IMG/VR virus record: IMGVR_UViG_3300050138_000040
Coordinates: 1 to 30,701 of that record
DNA: 30,701 nucleotides
Source of the DNA: a virus
Reading direction: 5' to 3' (one strand)
Shown here piece after piece: positions 30,697 to 30,701 of this stretch (its first letter is position 1; each line of letters opens with the position of its first letter). A program made the translations under genes and the position numbers. The notes beneath the pieces were generated by a model, which saw nothing but the letters and a program-made list of their open reading frames with translations, made no database searches and was not told the DNA's origin.

Positions 30697-30701
30697 GGAG
30701 G

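Overview
This window is the late half of a tailed-phage genome, or of a prophage, with a contractile (myovirus-type) tail. It runs from the capsid decoration and major capsid genes, through neck, sheath, tube, tape measure and a compact baseplate, to tail fibres and a lysis cluster. Almost everything is on the + strand with start/stop overlaps (GTGA, TAATG), so it reads as one long late operon. The DNA is GC-rich. The codon use, the tRNA-Thr fragment at the right end and a DUF3309-type small membrane protein suggest an alphaproteobacterial host, possibly Rhizobiales; that is an inference. No terminase, portal, integrase, repressor or replication gene is visible, so these lie outside the window.

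Layout. 2-2468: structural cement protein (cut by the left edge), major capsid protein (DUF2184) and a small conserved protein. 2518-5810: three proteins with Sec-type signal peptides, one a large fibre-like protein. 5836-8391: head-tail connector (DUF4054), tail-completion-like proteins and neck terminator. 8405-12746: sheath (DUF3383), tube (DUF3277), tail assembly chaperone with a -1 frameshift site, and tape measure. 12746-18614: Dit-like protein, baseplate plug, hub, Gp138-type spike, gp25-like wedge, J/gp47 and DUF2612. This block is interrupted at 14668-15635 by two minus-strand genes that look like a moron. 18630-24249: tail fibres and associated exported proteins. 24292-30217: RlpA-like protein, a candidate Acb2/Tad1-type cyclic-nucleotide sponge, a multidomain endolysin, a lipoprotein, a holin candidate and several tiny membrane or coiled-coil proteins. 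30021-30110: a solitary type I-C-like CRISPR repeat followed by a strong intrinsic terminator. 30253-30304: the 3' part of a tRNA-Thr gene, probably an attachment core.

Most interesting points. (1) The single CRISPR repeat followed by a terminator has the layout expected of a phage-encoded RNA anti-CRISPR (solitary repeat unit). (2) A hairpin-domain protein resembles anti-CBASS/anti-Thoeris sponges. (3) The tape measure gene carries a 96-bp in-frame duplication whose junction is filled by 59 bp copied, inverted, from a baseplate gene 2.4 kb away. (4) A T_TTT_TTT slip site joins the two tail-chaperone frames. (5) A two-gene minus-strand module, one gene with a Mu F-like C-terminal motif, sits inside the baseplate operon.
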